From Poteriospumella lacustris (Eukaryota > Sar > Chrysophyceae > Chromulinales > Dinobryaceae), in contig SMOI01000016.1 of assembly GCA_008000375.1 (NCBI GenBank), positions 62,001 through 126,000 of the forward strand: DNA of 64,000 nucleotides, given 5' to 3'. The translations under genes were made by a program, and so were the position numbers. The notes under the pieces were generated by a model, which did no database searches, was not told the origin of the DNA, and saw only the letters and a program-made list of their open reading frames with translations. Positions 11,572-21,424 of this stretch are shown here, one piece after another (positions within the stretch are counted from its first letter, which is position 1; the number at the start of each line of letters is the position of its first letter).

Positions 11572-12059
11572 TCCATCGTCGGTCGTTATTGGAGACGCTG
11601 ACGGTCGTCATGCGAAGCGTCTCTTCTTTTGTCGTCGAGTGTGTGTGTTTGTCCGCATTATTAGACGTGGGGTGTCATTCAGTCGTGTGGCATGCCCCTC
11701 TTTCGATTCGTTACCAAACATTTTTTCTTCCGTTTCCGTGTGCTTGCTTATTTGCGTGCTATTGAATGCCATTGCCGCAGCCCTTTAGTTCGTTCTGTGA
11801 GATGGTGGATACGTGCGGTGAGTCCCATCATCAACCGCCAGCACTATTCTCGCTGTTAGCATTGTCTCTATTCTTTTTGTTTGAGCTCGCTTTTGTCGTT
11901 CTTGTTCTACTTTTCGAGCAGTATCTGTTAATACCCAACGGTCTCCTTTTGCCCACATTCGAGCTATGGTTTCTCCAACTCTTGTACCTTTCACCAACCG
12001 ATGATAACAACACACAATAATTGCCGTAGCTTACACACCCTCGGTGGCCTTGTGGTGGT
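11572..12059. other. Intergenic region between convergent genes, T-rich
   Basis: About 490 bp between the 3' ends of arrestin copy B and the EGF-like gene. The + strand is T-rich between 11640 and 11980. No gene recognised. Confidence 0.45.
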
Positions 12060-13791
12060 TTAGTTGCCGTGTACGTTCGAAATGTACGTGCCATTCGAGG
12101 CAGAAACAAAGCCTGCACGACTGCTTCCCGCATTGCTGATGTACTGACAGGCTGGGCCCCAGCTGCCTTCGAAACAGTTGCATTTGCCGGTTCGGTAGTC
12201 GCAGATGCCGCGATTGGCGCAATCGACGTGACATTTGTTGCCAGGCATGCCCACCATGTAGATCTCTGTGGACAGCAGCACATCAGACACATTGCGCACG
12301 AAAATGATAGCGAAGCAGATTTATCGCTAACCTCCAGGGTACTGCGTGAGACTCTGGCAGTCTTCCTCGTCAGTGGACGTGTACGGGTCATCTCCACTGG
12401 GACAATGGCCTACAAAGTCATTAGACAACGTAAGGGCGTCAATAACCATACCGATCGTGATTCATTCAGCAGGGAACAACACAAAACGTACGCAAAGAGC
12501 AATCGGGTCCGAAGTATTCCGGTAATTGCCGCTCGCCACTGTTGAAGCCCACAGGCCACGAGGATTCACACACACAGGCCCGCATGGTACGGAAATCCCA
12601 CGCACTTGTCTTCATCGCCGCAGCACTTCCATACGTGAAATCTACACGACGGACACGTTCCATCTTCTGATCCACGCTCAAATCGTACATATCCTTGCAA
12701 AATCCATGCCCCGAACAGTCGTTCGGACACCGCACTACGCCGCATACCACAAAACACAAAACACACACACGTTCACACACTGTTACCTCACTTGTACTGA
12801 CCAGCGCAAAGTCAACACGCCATATTCACTTACATTTGTCGCAAGATGCCCCGGTAAATGGTTCAAAGCATTGACACTCGCCAGTAGAGCGGTCACAGAT
12901 ACCGTGATTGGAGCATTCGGCGATATTATGTGCTTCGTTGGACGTGGAAGGGATGTCCGCGATGGCATTACCGGCGGGACACACACGGTCATCACAGAAG
13001 ACACTGAGCGATGCGCCAGTGGATACGACGTCTGAGGATGCACCGTAGCCCTCAAAGCACTGACAAACTTCGTAGCAGAAATCACATTTGCCGTGTCCAT
13101 GGCAGTCACAACCAGGCCCCAGTCCGGATATCGTATCGATCGGCGACGATGTGTTCTTCTCCAACGTAAAATTACGCCCGGGTGATCCGTCGCCATAAAA
13201 CGTGTTATTCTCGACATAATTGAACAGCGTAAAGATCTCGAAGGGATCTGATGGTGTCACCACTTCCGTGGTGGAGATGGTGGACGAGGCGAAGCCGCAC
13301 CAAGCGCCGATGCCATTTTCGCGATGTACTTTCAACAGCACAGTGCTTCCACTTTCGATGGTGGCATTGATAGCGGATTTGATAATGAGAGTGGAGTCTC
13401 GGAAGGGCAAAATTCCCTGCGCCGCCGAGCCATATATGTTCGGTGTTTCATACCATGCGGCCGTGTAGAAGTACGACGGACTCACAATCACATCCGAGAT
13501 GGTCACGTTGCCCACATTGACGGACTCGTTGATCGATTGAAACCGTTGGGTGAAGCGCGGTAGTCGAGCTCCGATATACTCGGTCGGAAGAATATCTCTC
13601 GTCACTGTGAAGGACAGGGTGAAATCGATGGCCGTCCGAAGGCTTGAACCCGACGGAATAATCAACATTGTGTCTATGAAGGTACGTGTATAGTTTCCTG
13701 GCAACACAGATGTACCGCCGTTACGGACGGCACAGAGCAGTAGAAGCAAAAAGGCAAGGCCTTTGCGACATAATTGCCCAAAACCTGACAT
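12060..13791 (-). CDS. Secreted EGF-like / tenascin-type cysteine-rich protein (494 aa)
   Basis: Four exons, 13791-12834, 12734-12492, 12409-12332, 12265-12060, with GT-AG introns of 99, 82 and 66 bp; the sum 1485 nt closes in frame. The ATG at 13791 gives a signal peptide (about residues 1-24, 'GLAFLLLLLCAV'). A roughly 200-residue region with N-glycosylation sequons follows. Then come at least four EGF-like units: 'CDCHGHGKCDFCYEVCQCF', 'CSNHGICDRSTGECQCF', 'CPNDCSGHGFC...CVCE' and 'CANRGICDYRTGKCNCF'. The spliced stretch 'RHCPSGDDPYT' is typical of tenascin-like protist EGF proteins. No transmembrane anchor is seen at the C-terminus, so it is probably secreted or lumenal. A fragment of this gene lies inverted at 16045-16199. 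Confidence 0.85.
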
Positions 13792-14253
13792 GAATCCTGT
13801 CCGATCGAATTCTTCGGTCTTTTCGCGCAATAAACAATAAAGGAACTGATGATTCAGATATATTCACCTACTATGAAGTGAACGCGCAAAAGAAATGACC
13901 ACCGTCTCCGATTCGATTCTAGATTCATGATTCGATCGTCGATAACCATAATCTGACCAAAACAAAAGCAGAATCGCGTGCTGCTCCATGCTCGGTGCTG
14001 TGCTGCTGCGCGGAACATGAAAAGCGAAACGACCCCAACCACCCAATATATCCTAGTATCCCAGGTTGTCTCCGTGCAGATTCCCAGATTCGAGAGTTCC
14101 CAGCATCGTCGTCATCACGCAACAACGAACGGCGGCTGAACTGCTGAACTGGTGAACTTGTGAACGCTGAACGGCTCACCGAGCTTCATGATGTTCCGAT
14201 CGCAATCGAACACAAGTGAATAGTTCCATTCATTGAACAGTCCTGAAGTTAAG
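13792..14253. other. Divergent intergenic region between EGF-like gene and arrestin copy C
   Basis: 460 bp that must carry both promoters. Large parts are copied at 16200-16561 upstream of copy D, so copies C and D probably share upstream control sequence. Diverged patches between the two lie near 13950-14050. Confidence 0.5.
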
Positions 14254-16040
14254 ATGGGGGCCACTGGAAGTTCGAGCTCGGCGGCGATTGCGGTCCAATT
14301 AGACCAATCAGGACCTATTCACGGTGGTGGACACCTGTCCGGCAAAGTGTATCTTTCCATTCCCAAGGACGCCTACACTGCCGATACCCTGAATTTGAAG
14401 TTTTTCGGTCAGGAAAGCACTTGTGTTCACTACCAAGAGTCGGAAAGCTACACTGATAGTGATGGTAACAGCCAAACTCGCAGCGTCACCCGCTCAGCGT
14501 ATGACAGCTGCCCAATCGTCGTGATGGATATTTCTCTCGCAAGCTTTCCTAATGGAAGAGTCGAGAGAGGCAGATATGAGTTCCCTTTCGTTCTGACTCT
14601 CCCCTTCGGCCTCCCTGGCAAGCAAGGAACGAAGTCGAACGGCTCTTATTATGTGATCGAGTACTTCGTCGAGGCTCGTCTTCATCGCCCCGGATGGCTG
14701 AAATGGGATGTTGTGAATCACCAGGAAGTTTTCCTCATGGATCCTCCCCAAGCGAGCGTTCAAACGCCGTCGTTCAACGCGCCAGTCACCACACCTGTGT
14801 TTTTCTGCTGCTGCTTCAACCAGGGCAACATGAGTCTCTTGTCGAACGTCAACGATACCAACATTGGAGTCGGCGAGTCTTTGAAGATCGACTACTCGAT
14901 TTACAACCAGTCTTCGGCGAGCATCAAGGCGATTGAAATCAAGTTGGATGAATCCATAAGTTGGTCCGCGCAAGGTCATTCGGAGCATTCATCGACTACC
15001 TTGTACACGAAGCGCATTGAAGCCGCCAGCTTGGACGGCATTGATCGTGTGAGCAAAGATAACCAGAAGCCGTTGCTGCGCGGCGAAGGCTTGTTCGAAG
15101 AAATGAATCGCCATTTGTCTCACGTGCAGTTCACCGTGCCCGCTTGTCGCTCGACGGTTGCTGGTAAACTGGGAACAGTCCGGCACATCGTCTCCGTGCG
15201 CATCATCACGAAGATGTGTGTGGATAACCCTCAATTGAACTTGGATCTGACCATTTATCGTCCCTCTGCGAATGCTTTCCAGGGCGTGGCGCCAGCTGTG
15301 GGAACTGTGTTCGCCCGGCCGGCCGATTGGCAGGCATCGGCCGCTCCGGTGGTCTCCTTGCAGCCCACGTTGGCCATGGCCACTGCTGTGTCTGCGGTAC
15401 CTCCCATGGCCACGGTGATCTCTGTGGACAGCAATCCAGTTGCAGCAGCTCCCTCTGCGCCCCTCTCTGCACCGGCGGCGACCGACTACTCATCGGTGGC
15501 CGCGCTGGTTCAGATGCTGCAGACGCAGGGCTCGGCCATGACCGAAGTGTCCCTGCTGAAGGAATGGCTCACCTACGGCGATGTGTCGCAACTGGCTGCT
15601 TACCCCGCCACCTTCTCCAACATCTTCGGCACTATTCGTAGTGAGTATGCCTTGACTGCATTCCCTGAGAACCTTGGCAAGGCCTTGCCCGGACAAGTGA
15701 CTCTGGCGCATGTGGTGGAGGCGGCGAGAGCCACCAAGACCCCTGAAGCACGCGGCAAGGTGTGCTCTGCATTTTCCTCCTTTGTGCAGGACAAGACCAA
15801 TGCCAAGGTCGCGTTCGACTCGTTGGGCTTACCGAGCCACATTCTGACGCTGGTGCTGCAGCAATACATCTAGGACATCTACGTATATCGCACCACACGG
15901 GCCCCTGTGTGGTGCAGATTGTGTGTGGGATCATATCCTTTATCGAGTCATTGCGAACTCCTTTGCCTTATAGCGCCTATTTCAAATTATTTTCGTTACT
16001 GTTTTTATGAGCCTCACACCATGCCATTGTTAGTTCTTAG
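13796..16040. repeat. Tandem duplication, left unit (contains arrestin copy C)
   Basis: The 5' flank of the EGF-like gene, the following spacer, arrestin copy C and its 3' flank are repeated in the same order from 16200 on. The spacer shares long blocks such as the stretch after 13873 ('TATGAAGTGAACGCGCAAAA') with 16277 onward, but with indels. Right-hand limits are approximate. Confidence 0.85.
14254..15873 (+). CDS. Arrestin-fold protein with C-terminal helical domain (copy C, 539 aa)
   Basis: Intronless, starting 'MGATGSSSSAAIAVQLDQSG'. The N-terminal arrestin half includes 'KFFGQESTC', 'YEFPFVLTLPFGLPGKQG' and 'VVNHQEVFLMDPP'; the C-terminal half includes 'CCCFNQGNMSLLSNVNDTNI' and 'ACRSTVAGKLGTV'. 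A Pro/Ala/Ser linker (about residues 365-415) leads to a roughly 125-residue helical domain ('SVAALVQMLQTQGSAMTEVS' to 'ILTLVLQQYI') that I do not recognise with certainty; it may be DUF4476-like. It is likely a cytosolic adaptor. Same length as copy D. The two are nearly identical from about codon 158 to past the stop, yet clearly diverged before that. Confidence 0.88.
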   Translation: MGATGSSSSAAIAVQLDQSGPIHGGGHLSGKVYLSIPKDAYTADTLNLKFFGQESTCVHYQESESYTDSDGNSQTRSVTRSAYDSCPIVVMDISLASFPNGRVERGRYEFPFVLTLPFGLPGKQGTKSNGSYYVIEYFVEARLHRPGWLKWDVVNHQEVFLMDPPQASVQTPSFNAPVTTPVFFCCCFNQGNMSLLSNVNDTNIGVGESLKIDYSIYNQSSASIKAIEIKLDESISWSAQGHSEHSSTTLYTKRIEAASLDGIDRVSKDNQKPLLRGEGLFEEMNRHLSHVQFTVPACRSTVAGKLGTVRHIVSVRIITKMCVDNPQLNLDLTIYRPSANAFQGVAPAVGTVFARPADWQASAAPVVSLQPTLAMATAVSAVPPMATVISVDSNPVAAAPSAPLSAPAATDYSSVAALVQMLQTQGSAMTEVSLLKEWLTYGDVSQLAAYPATFSNIFGTIRSEYALTAFPENLGKALPGQVTLAHVVEAARATKTPEARGKVCSAFSSFVQDKTNAKVAFDSLGLPSHILTLVLQQYI

Positions 16041-16044
16041 CTTC

Positions 16045-16199
16045 ATTCGTGAGTATACTTACGTCCACACGGCCGAAACACCGAATATCTATGGCTCGGC
16101 GGCGCAGGGAATTTTGCCCTTCCGAGACTCCACTCTCAATATCAAATCCGCTATCAATGCCACCATCGAAGGCGGAAGCACTGTGCTGTTGAAAGTACA
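16045..16199 (+). pseudogene. Inverted fragment of the EGF-like gene at the duplication junction
   Basis: The + strand encodes 'ETPNIYGSAAQGILPFRDST' and on to 'GSTVLLKVH', which is the minus-strand coding sequence of 13326-13470 in the EGF-like gene, inverted. Compared with the source it lacks three codons ('AWY' region) and has several substitutions. At 16200 it abuts the direct copy of the sequence starting at 13796. There is no start, no splice context and no downstream domain, so it is a relic, not a gene. Confidence 0.9.
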
Positions 16200-18345
16200 T
16201 CCTGTCCGATCGAGTCTTTTGGTCTTTTCGCGCAATAAATAGAAAAGGAACTGATGATTCAGAGTTACTCACGTACTATGAAGTGAACGCGCAAAAGAAA
16301 TGACCACCGTCTCCGATTCGATTCTAGATTCATGATTCGATCGTCGATGACAATGGTTAAGGCCTAATATGTATCCAGTGCTGCGAAATGACCACAACCC
16401 TTATCTCCTATTATCCCCAGATTGCCTCTGTGCAGATCCCCAGATTCGAGTTTGGCGTGCGTTGTTGCGCCACTCACCGCCACTATACTAGTTATATGAT
16501 GTTCAAATCGCAATCGATCACAAGTGAATAGTTCCATTCACTGAAGAGTGCTGAAGTTAAGATGGGGACCACTGGAAGTTCGAGCTCGGCTGTGATTGTA
16601 GTCCAATTAGATCAATCAGGACCTGTTCACGGCGGTGATCACCTGTCCGGCAAAGTGTATCTGTCTGTTGCCAACGATGCCTACATTGCCGATACCCTGA
16701 ATTTGAAGTTTTTCGGTCAGGAAAGCACTTGTGCTCACTACGAAGAGTCGCAAAGTTACATTGATGAGGAGGGTAACAGCCAAACAGAAAGCGTCACGCA
16801 CTCGGCGTATGATAGCTGCCCGATCGTCGTGATGGATGTTTCTCTGGCAAGCTTTCCTAATGGAAGAGTCGAGAGAGGCAGTTATGAATTCCCTTTCGTT
16901 TTGACTATCCCGTCCGGCCTCCCTGGCAAGCAAGGAACGAGAACAGACGACACCTATTATGTGATCGAGTACTTTGTGGAGGCTCGTCTTCATAGCCCCG
17001 GATGGGTGAAATGGGATGTTGTGAACCACCAGGAAGTTTTCCTCATGGATCCTCCCCAAGCGAGTGTTCAAACGCCGTCGTTCAACGCGCCAGTCACCAC
17101 ACCTGTGTTTTTCTGCTGCTGCTTCAACCAGGGCAACATGAGTCTCTTGTCGAACGTCAACGATACCAACATTGGAGTCGGCGAGTCTTTGAAGATCGAC
17201 TACTCGATTTACAACCAGTCTTCGGCGAGCATCAAGGCGATTGAAATCAAGTTGGATGAATCCATAAGTTGGTCCGCGCAAGGTCATTCGGAGCATTCAT
17301 CGACTACCTTGTACACGAAGCGCATTGAAGCCGCCAGCTTGGACGGCATTGATCGTGTGAGCAAAGATAACCAGAAGCCGTTGCTGCGCGGCGAAGGCTT
17401 GTTCGAAGAAATGAATCGCCATTTGTCTCACGTGCAGTTCACCGTGCCCGCTTGTCGCTCGACGGTTGCTGGTAAACTGGGAACAGTCCGGCACATCGTC
17501 TCCGTGCGCATCATCACGAAGATGTGTGTGGATAACCCTCAATTGAACTTGGATCTGACCATTTATCGTCCCTCTGCGAATGCTTTCCAGGGCGTGGCGC
17601 CAGCTGTGGGAACTGCGTTCGCCCGGCCGGCCGATTGGCAGGCATCGGCCGCTCCGGTGGTCTCCTTGCAGCCCACTTTGGCCATGGCCACTGCTGTGTC
17701 TGCGGTAACTCCCATGGCCACGGCGACCTCTGTGGACAGCAATCCAGTTGCAGCAGCTCCCTCTGCGCCCCTCTCTGCACCGGCGGTGACCGACTACTCC
17801 TCGGTGGCCGCGCTGGTTCAGATGCTGCAGACGCAGGGCTCGGCCATGACCGAAGTGTCCCTGCTGAAGGAATGGCTCACCTACGGCGATGTGTCGCAAC
17901 TGGCTGCTTACCCCGCCACCTTCTCCAACATCTTCGGCACTATTCGTAGTGAGTATGCCTTGACTGCATTCCCTGAGAACCTTGGCAAGGCCTTGCCCGG
18001 ACAAGTGACTCTGGCGCATGTGGTGGAGGCGGCGAGAGCCACCAAGACCCCTGAAGCACGCGGCAAGGTGTGCTCTGCATTTTCCTCCTTTGTGCAGGAC
18101 AAGACCAATGCCAAGGTCGCGTTCGACTCGTTGGGCTTACCGAGCCACATTCTGACGCTGGTGCTGCAGCAATACATCTAGGACATCTACGTATATCGCA
18201 CCACACGGGCCCCTGTGTGGTGCAGATTGTGGGATCTTATCTGTTTCGAACTCCTTTGCGCCTTTTCCAATTATTATCGTGACTGTTTTTATGATTCCCT
18301 GCACTGCCACCCATGCCGTTGGTAGTTCTTAGCTTCATTCGTTCC
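16200..18345. repeat. Tandem duplication, right unit (contains arrestin copy D)
   Basis: Direct copy of 13796 to about 16040. After the shared 3' flank ('TAGTTCTTAGCTTCATTCG' at about 16026 and 18325) the two sequences part. The unit is offset by about 2.3-2.4 kb from the left one; the gene parts are collinear at an offset of exactly 2308 bp. Confidence 0.85.
16562..18181 (+). CDS. Arrestin-fold protein with C-terminal helical domain (copy D, 539 aa)
   Basis: Intronless paralog of copy C with the same length and start context ('TTAAGATGGGGACC'). The N-terminal 155 residues differ at many positions (for example 'SVANDAYIADT' for 'SIPKDAYTADT', 'IDEEGNSQTESV' for 'TDSDGNSQTRSV'). From 'NHQEVFLMDPP' onward only a handful of bases differ, mostly in the linker ('VTPMATATS' for 'VPPMATVIS'). 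The last roughly 370 coding bases and about 50 bp of 3' flank are identical. Function as for copy C: probable arrestin-type adaptor. The pattern suggests gene conversion of the 3' part. Confidence 0.88.
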   Translation: MGTTGSSSSAVIVVQLDQSGPVHGGDHLSGKVYLSVANDAYIADTLNLKFFGQESTCAHYEESQSYIDEEGNSQTESVTHSAYDSCPIVVMDVSLASFPNGRVERGSYEFPFVLTIPSGLPGKQGTRTDDTYYVIEYFVEARLHSPGWVKWDVVNHQEVFLMDPPQASVQTPSFNAPVTTPVFFCCCFNQGNMSLLSNVNDTNIGVGESLKIDYSIYNQSSASIKAIEIKLDESISWSAQGHSEHSSTTLYTKRIEAASLDGIDRVSKDNQKPLLRGEGLFEEMNRHLSHVQFTVPACRSTVAGKLGTVRHIVSVRIITKMCVDNPQLNLDLTIYRPSANAFQGVAPAVGTAFARPADWQASAAPVVSLQPTLAMATAVSAVTPMATATSVDSNPVAAAPSAPLSAPAVTDYSSVAALVQMLQTQGSAMTEVSLLKEWLTYGDVSQLAAYPATFSNIFGTIRSEYALTAFPENLGKALPGQVTLAHVVEAARATKTPEARGKVCSAFSSFVQDKTNAKVAFDSLGLPSHILTLVLQQYI

Positions 18346-18813
18346 GTTTAGAGTATGTTTGCCAAGCGTGCTGGCATTCTTGGTTTAAGTAATTATTGGT
18401 ATTTTTCTCACCATTAGTTTGCATCTACTTTGGACGAAGGCAATAGGTAGCCTCCCATACGCCTGTTGGCTGTGACTGTACACCCATACTACGAAGATGT
18501 ACGTTTCTTTATTGATAAACCAATGATAATATCTACTTAAGCCGCTCCTAATATGTACACGCGGAAATGGCGACCGCTCAGCGAAATTTTTCGCTGCGCC
18601 GAGTGAAAATTTGCTGTGACAGCTGGCGACGGCGGAAAATGAGGTTTACGAGCGACTGCGGCCTGTTTGGCAGGGTATATCGCAGTTATTTTCATCATCG
18701 TGGAGTGCTTAAGGGCTTTTGGGTCAGCGGGACGTCTTCGGTGTAACGTACGTTGAGTAAGTAAGAGACGACTTTGCCATCCAGCGGTGTGGGATCGGCT
18801 GGTTCATTCAACC
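18182..18813. other. Intergenic region with a 16-bp hairpin
   Basis: 630 bp between arrestin copy D and the MFS gene. The first roughly 160 bp belong to the duplicated 3' flank. AGCGAAATTTTTCGCT at 18580-18595 is an inverted repeat (7-bp arms, 2-bp loop) about 220 bp before the MFS start; it may be a protein-binding site for the MFS promoter, unproven. No gene seen. Confidence 0.5.
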
Positions 18814-20835
18814 ATGAAAAACTATTCCACCATCAGCGATTCCTCTGATATTCGTATCCGTAGCGAGTATCATGCGCAATCATCAGAATCGTCGGCATTG
18901 ATGGGGCCGAAGCGCCGAGCGCTGTACACACGATGGCAATCTCTCGCAGGTTTGGCGCTGTTCGTGTCGGTGGTGGGAACAACATATGCCTACGGAATCT
19001 TCAGTGCTCTTTTACGAACATATCTCGGATACGACCAAGATCAGCTGGATCTCATCGCTTCTATCGGAAATAACGGGCTGTATTTGTCGCTGATTGCGGG
19101 TTTCCTCATCGAACGATTAGGCTTCAAACGGGTTGTTCGCATTGGTGGTGTGCTCATTTTCATAGGCTTCTTCTTTATTTGGCTTGCAATCAAGGAATAC
19201 ATCTCTTCTTCGCAAGTGACGATATCTATTTTCTATTTCCTGTCGCAGTTGGGCGTGTGTTTCCACATCGCATCCGCGATCACTGTCGCAGTACGGCTGT
19301 TTCCCCACACCGCCCACGGCGGCGCCATTGGCTTGACAAAAGGGTATTTTGGCATTTCGACGGCAGTCTTAGGTGATATCGCTGGAGGAGCCTTCGCGGA
19401 CAACTCCACCGCCTTCATCCTCTTCATCGCCATCTTCATCCCCATCGTGGGCTTCTACGGCTCGAGTCAAGCGAATATTCTGCCTCCGCATTTGCTGGAT
19501 CTATCTTACGAGCATCGGAAGGGCATGTATGCATCGTTGGACCCATTTATTATCCACTGGGCAGTGCTTTTCCTCACGTTGACGCTGGTGGGCTACGTCG
19601 AATACGCCTTCGACTTGGCGCTGTGGCAGAACATCGCCTCGTTCCTCCTCATCATGGGCGTCGTTTTATCGATTCTCTTCATTCCTCGGATCTACGGCGA
19701 TTCACAAATTCCCGTCGAGGATTGTATCCCCACTGGATCTGCCACTCGCACCGCCAACTTGACGAACGAGGACGACGAACCTTATTTCTACGAATCGACA
19801 CCGAAAGAACAGTTGCCCCCAGAGGTCATGGAAGCCCAACGACGGAAGTATCTCTTCTCAGAGTATTTGAAAATTCCTTCAGCTGATTCGAATCGGTCAC
19901 ATTCCGCCCGTAAAGGTGCCAGAGTCAATACCCCGGCGAACGACGGCAGTGAACACGACCAGTTGCTGACCTTCCACTACGAAGACGACGATGACGACAT
20001 CTCCGTCGACGAAGCAGAAAAACAGCAGTTGATGCCCCGCCAATTGCAGACGGACATCACGGGAGACAACCTTCACAATGGCAAGTCTGTCAAACGCGAT
20101 CCCTCAGACCCATCGAACCTGTTGCCGAAGCCACCGGCGGCGCCGTTGTCGCAGTACCCATCATCGCCCACATATCTCTCCGACACGTGTTTCTATGGGG
20201 ATAACATGCCTTTGGTCGATTCCATCAAGACCTGGCGTCTGTGGGCATTGTTTGGGCACTATTTGATCTCGACGGGTGTTGGTCTCATGGTGATTTACAA
20301 CGTGTATTCGATCGCTGAGTCGCTGGACAAGGAGCCCACGACGTTCTTCGTGACGTTGATCGCTTTGGCCAATGGTTTAGGCCGGGTGGTGGCCGGGTGG
20401 ATGAGTGATTATAGTGTGGACGCCTGGAATTGTTCGAAGTTGACGCTATTGTCGATGGTCGTGTTCATCAGTGCGTTGGTTCAGTTGGTTCTGTCGTTTG
20501 GCGTGGCGTCGTTGCTCTTTCCGGGACTGTTGTTGGTGGGCTTTCTCTTTGGCTGCAATGTCTCCCTGACCGCCATCAATGTCGCGGATATCTTCGGCGA
20601 GAAATACATCGCCACCAATTTCGGCTTTGTCGATGCGGCGCCGATCTTTGGGTCGTACATCTACGCGACGTGGCTGGTGACACTGTTCTACACGACGAAT
20701 TCTACCACCAGCAGCGGCGACGAAGAGACCTGCAGCGGTGCCGATTGCTTTCGGTATCCATTCCTCATCAACGCGGCGTCGTGTTTGGTGGGCTTTGGTC
20801 TCGTCTGGAATCTCAATCGGCACACGCCGCGTTAG
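18814..20835 (+). CDS. Nodulin-like major facilitator superfamily transporter (673 aa)
   Basis: Intronless; the ATG at 18814 ('MKNYSTISDSSD') is preferred over an upstream in-frame GTG. A short polar N-terminus precedes the first transmembrane block: 'LAGLALFVSVVGTTYAYGIF' is the hallmark start of the nodulin-like MFS domain, followed by 'GNNGLYLSLIAGFLIERLGF'. About six helices come first, then a long acidic cytosolic loop (about residues 300-470, rich in Asp/Glu/Ser), then a second bundle from 'RLWALFGHYLISTGVGLMVI' to 'INAASCLVGFGLVWNLNRH'. 'ALANGLGRVVAGWMSD' is an MFS motif-A-like loop. Substrate unknown; relatives in plants move diverse organic anions or metals. It probably sits in the plasma or an organelle membrane. 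Confidence 0.88.
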   Translation: MKNYSTISDSSDIRIRSEYHAQSSESSALMGPKRRALYTRWQSLAGLALFVSVVGTTYAYGIFSALLRTYLGYDQDQLDLIASIGNNGLYLSLIAGFLIERLGFKRVVRIGGVLIFIGFFFIWLAIKEYISSSQVTISIFYFLSQLGVCFHIASAITVAVRLFPHTAHGGAIGLTKGYFGISTAVLGDIAGGAFADNSTAFILFIAIFIPIVGFYGSSQANILPPHLLDLSYEHRKGMYASLDPFIIHWAVLFLTLTLVGYVEYAFDLALWQNIASFLLIMGVVLSILFIPRIYGDSQIPVEDCIPTGSATRTANLTNEDDEPYFYESTPKEQLPPEVMEAQRRKYLFSEYLKIPSADSNRSHSARKGARVNTPANDGSEHDQLLTFHYEDDDDDISVDEAEKQQLMPRQLQTDITGDNLHNGKSVKRDPSDPSNLLPKPPAAPLSQYPSSPTYLSDTCFYGDNMPLVDSIKTWRLWALFGHYLISTGVGLMVIYNVYSIAESLDKEPTTFFVTLIALANGLGRVVAGWMSDYSVDAWNCSKLTLLSMVVFISALVQLVLSFGVASLLFPGLLLVGFLFGCNVSLTAINVADIFGEKYIATNFGFVDAAPIFGSYIYATWLVTLFYTTNSTTSSGDEETCSGADCFRYPFLINAASCLVGFGLVWNLNRHTPR

Positions 20836-21424
20836 TTACCAAGCTACCACCCCTCCCGTCCACCGCGCGTCGATGAGTCACTTCTTCTTCGTGACGGTTA
20901 TCATTCGTTGCGTTTGTTCAACCCCCACACACACAGGTCGCTCGCTTTGTTTCCCCCACAACACCTTGCCTTGCTCTAGCGCTCGCTGCTTTTTTGCCTC
21001 TGCCTTGACTCCCAATCGGGTGCCCTGTACATATGGACGCGATGCTCGCGAGACGTTGGTCTTCGCCCCGCGGCTTGGCTTGCCCCCCCCCGCACTCTCT
21101 TGCTCTCTCTTGTTCTCCCTCTCTCTTTCTCCGTCTTCTCTCTCTCACCTAAGTGTGTATTGATTTCTTTTGATCGCGGGTAACGCTAATGTTGCAGTCC
21201 CGTTGGTTAGCGTTTGGTGGTCTCCCGATGCAACAACCGGCGTGGCGGGCGTCGCGCTGCAAATCATGACAGTTCTTCTTCACCCCTCCCGCCTCTACTT
21301 GCCATGTGCATCGCAAAGAGTAATAAACCAAGAATGTTACAGATGACTGCGGGTGGGAGTCACTCCGCAGGAAACGGCCTCGCCCTCGCCCAGGGCGGCG
21401 GGTGAGGCGGCATAGACAAGCGCC
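20836..21424. other. Intergenic region between convergent genes
   Basis: 590 bp. C/T-rich on the + strand from 20990 to 21150, including a run of C at 21086. The 3' ends of the MFS gene and the TatD-like gene face each other. No gene recognised. Confidence 0.45.

Noticed and set aside
15907-16242. A 111-codon + strand frame covering the EGF fragment
   Set aside because: Only the middle part is recognisable, as an inverted relic; there is no signal peptide, no EGF units and no splice context.
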